64,000 nt of DNA, from contig NZ_CP107930.1 in assembly GCF_036021035.1 (NCBI RefSeq), forward strand, positions 3,658,001 through 3,722,000, written 5' to 3'. Under the pieces are notes generated by a model that did not search any database, had not been told where the DNA came from, and saw only the letters and a list, made by a program, of their open reading frames with translations. Source of the DNA: Kineococcus sp. NBC_00420. GTDB lineage: Bacteria; Actinomycetota; Actinomycetes; Actinomycetales; Kineococcaceae. Shown here piece by piece: positions 62,717 through 64,000 of this stretch (position 1 is the first letter of the stretch; each line of letters opens with the position of its first letter). The position numbers and the translations under genes are program-made.

Positions 62717-64000
62717 GTGGCGCGGCTCTTCGGGACCGATGGTGTGCGGGGGCTGGCGAACGTCGACCTCACCGCCGACATGGCGCTGGGACTGGCGGTC
62801 GCCGCGGCGACCGTCCTGGTCGAACCGGGTGGCAGCGCGCACCCGCGGGCGCTCGTGGCCCGCGACCCCCGCGCGTCGGGGGAGTTCCTCTCCGCCGCGG
62901 TCGTGGCCGGTCTGGCGAGCGCCGGGGTCGATGTCCTCGACGTCGGTGTCGTGCCGACGCCGGCGCTGGCCCACCTGGTGGACACCTCCGGCGCCGACTT
63001 CGGCGTGATGCTGTCCGCCTCGCACAACCCCATGCCCGACAACGGGTTGAAGATCTTCGCCCGCGGCGGGGTGAAGCTCCCCGACGACGTCGAGGACGCC
63101 GTGGAGCGCGCATACCGCGAGGGCGGCGGGCGTCGTCCGACGGGGGCCGCCGTGGGCCGGGTCCACGCGGGACCGGACGTGGAGCAGGACGCGCAGGACA
63201 CCTACGTCGCGCACCTGCTCTCCACCCTGCCGGGCGGACCGGGGTCGCTCGCCGGGCTGCACGTGGTCGTCGACTGCGCCAACGGCGCCGCCAGCGCGAT
63301 CTCCCCGCGGGTGCTGGCCGAGGCCGGCGCCACGGTGACGACGCTGTACGCCGCGCCCGACGGGCTGAACATCAACGACGGCTGCGGCTCCACGCACCTC
63401 GAACCCCTCACCGAGGCCGTCCTGGCCCACGGTGCGGACATCGGCCTGGCCCACGACGGCGACGCCGACCGCTGCCTGGCCGTGGACGCCGCCGGTCACA
63501 CGATCGACGGCGATCAGATCATGGCCGTCCTGACCCTGGCCCTGCGCGACCGCGGGCAGCTCGTCGAGGACACCCTCGTCGCCACCGTCATGAGCAACCT
63601 CGGTCTGCGCCTCGCGATGCAGCGCGAGGGCGTCACGATGATCGAGACCGGCGTCGGCGACCGCTACGTCCTGGAGGCCCTGAGCGCGGGGAAGTGGAGC
63701 ATCGGCGGCGAGCAGAGCGGCCACGTCGTCCTGCCCGAGCACGCGACGACGGGTGACGGCGTCCTCACCGGTCTGCACCTGCTGGCGCGGATGGCCGAGA
63801 CCGGCCGCACCCTGGAGGACCTCGCCGGTGTCGTCCAGCGGTTGCCGCAGGTCCTCATCAACGTCCGGGGGGTGGACAAGTCCCGCGCCGGCAGCGACGC
63901 GGAACTGCTCGCGGCCGTCGGCGACGCCGAACGCGAACTCGGCGAGACCGGCCGGGTGCTGCTGCGCCCCAGCGGGACCGAACCCCTCGTGCGGGTCATG
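62717..64000 (+). CDS. glmM: Phosphoglucosamine mutase (3' end outside window)
   Basis: The visible 428 codons cover nearly the whole enzyme that turns glucosamine-6-phosphate into glucosamine-1-phosphate for peptidoglycan. [17 protein letters not shown], the active-site serine in [18 protein letters not shown], the metal-binding GDADRCL loop and the [12 protein letters not shown] end block are all present. GTG 62717 follows GGAGGAACAGAGG. The last residues lie past the right edge. Confidence 0.98.
   Translation, partial: MARLFGTDGVRGLANVDLTADMALGLAVAAATVLVEPGGSAHPRALVARDPRASGEFLSAAVVAGLASAGVDVLDVGVVPTPALAHLVDTSGADFGVMLSASHNPMPDNGLKIFARGGVKLPDDVEDAVERAYREGGGRRPTGAAVGRVHAGPDVEQDAQDTYVAHLLSTLPGGPGSLAGLHVVVDCANGAASAISPRVLAEAGATVTTLYAAPDGLNINDGCGSTHLEPLTEAVLAHGADIGLAHDGDADRCLAVDAAGHTIDGDQIMAVLTLALRDRGQLVEDTLVATVMSNLGLRLAMQREGVTMIETGVGDRYVLEALSAGKWSIGGEQSGHVVLPEHATTGDGVLTGLHLLARMAETGRTLEDLAGVVQRLPQVLINVRGVDKSRAGSDAELLAAVGDAERELGETGRVLLRPSGTEPLVRVM

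Overview
The window is very GC-rich chromosomal DNA from an actinobacterium. GTG starts dominate, there are two TTG-started RNA polymerase genes, a C-terminal EtfA, a YtrA-type GntR regulator, a short lid-less adenylate kinase, a rpmG-MaoC-MaoC block and a NusG with a long acidic N-terminus. Two methyl-accepting chemotaxis proteins mean the organism is motile or descends from a motile lineage; together these traits fit a Kineococcus/Kineosporia-like organism, a placement that rests on gene content alone. I see no insertion sequence, prophage, CRISPR array or replication origin.

Left part (1-11,543), mixed metabolic and surface genes: the end of etfA; two secreted or membrane-anchored hydrolases; a SAM-riboswitch-controlled pair of a metabolite:H+ symporter and an FMNH2-dependent monooxygenase, probably for organosulfur or methionine-related supply; chemoreceptor 1; a GAF-SpoIIE phosphatase; a LysE exporter; HtpX; a Tat-type lipoprotein esterase; and YajQ.

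Middle part (11,638-26,193), the conserved actinobacterial run leading to nusG: tRNA-Tyr, tRNA-Thr and tRNA-Met; rpmG; a HadA/HadB-like MaoC pair; an MFS carrier; murB; chemoreceptor 2; a GntR regulator with a membrane protein and a clear inverted-repeat operator; an adenosine deaminase; an ABC exporter in one operon with a NarL-type two-component system; an aspartate aminotransferase; tRNA-Trp; secE; nusG. The chemoreceptor/GntR genes and the ABC/two-component operon look like accessory islets set into the otherwise conserved rpmG-murB-add-aspC-secE order.

Right part (26,357-64,000), the transcription and translation superoperons: rplK-rplA, rplJ-rplL, rpoB-rpoC, rpsL-rpsG-fusA-tuf, the S10 and spc operons through secY-adk-map-infA-rpmJ, then rpsM-rpsK-rpoA-rplQ-truA, a phosphohistidine phosphatase, an ABC-F protein, rplM-rpsI and the start of glmM. 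rpsD is absent from its frequent place between rpsK and rpoA. Intergenic spaces carry strong hairpins, sigma70-type promoters with 18-bp spacers, a structured L10 leader with terminator/antiterminator pairing, and a 25-nt hairpin-bearing motif shared by the rpsL and S10 leaders.

No wholly new multi-gene system is evident. The most promising undescribed features are the riboswitch-controlled transporter/monooxygenase pair, the shared and structured r-protein leaders, the 11-bp tandem repeats just before the rplM promoter, and the GntR operator.
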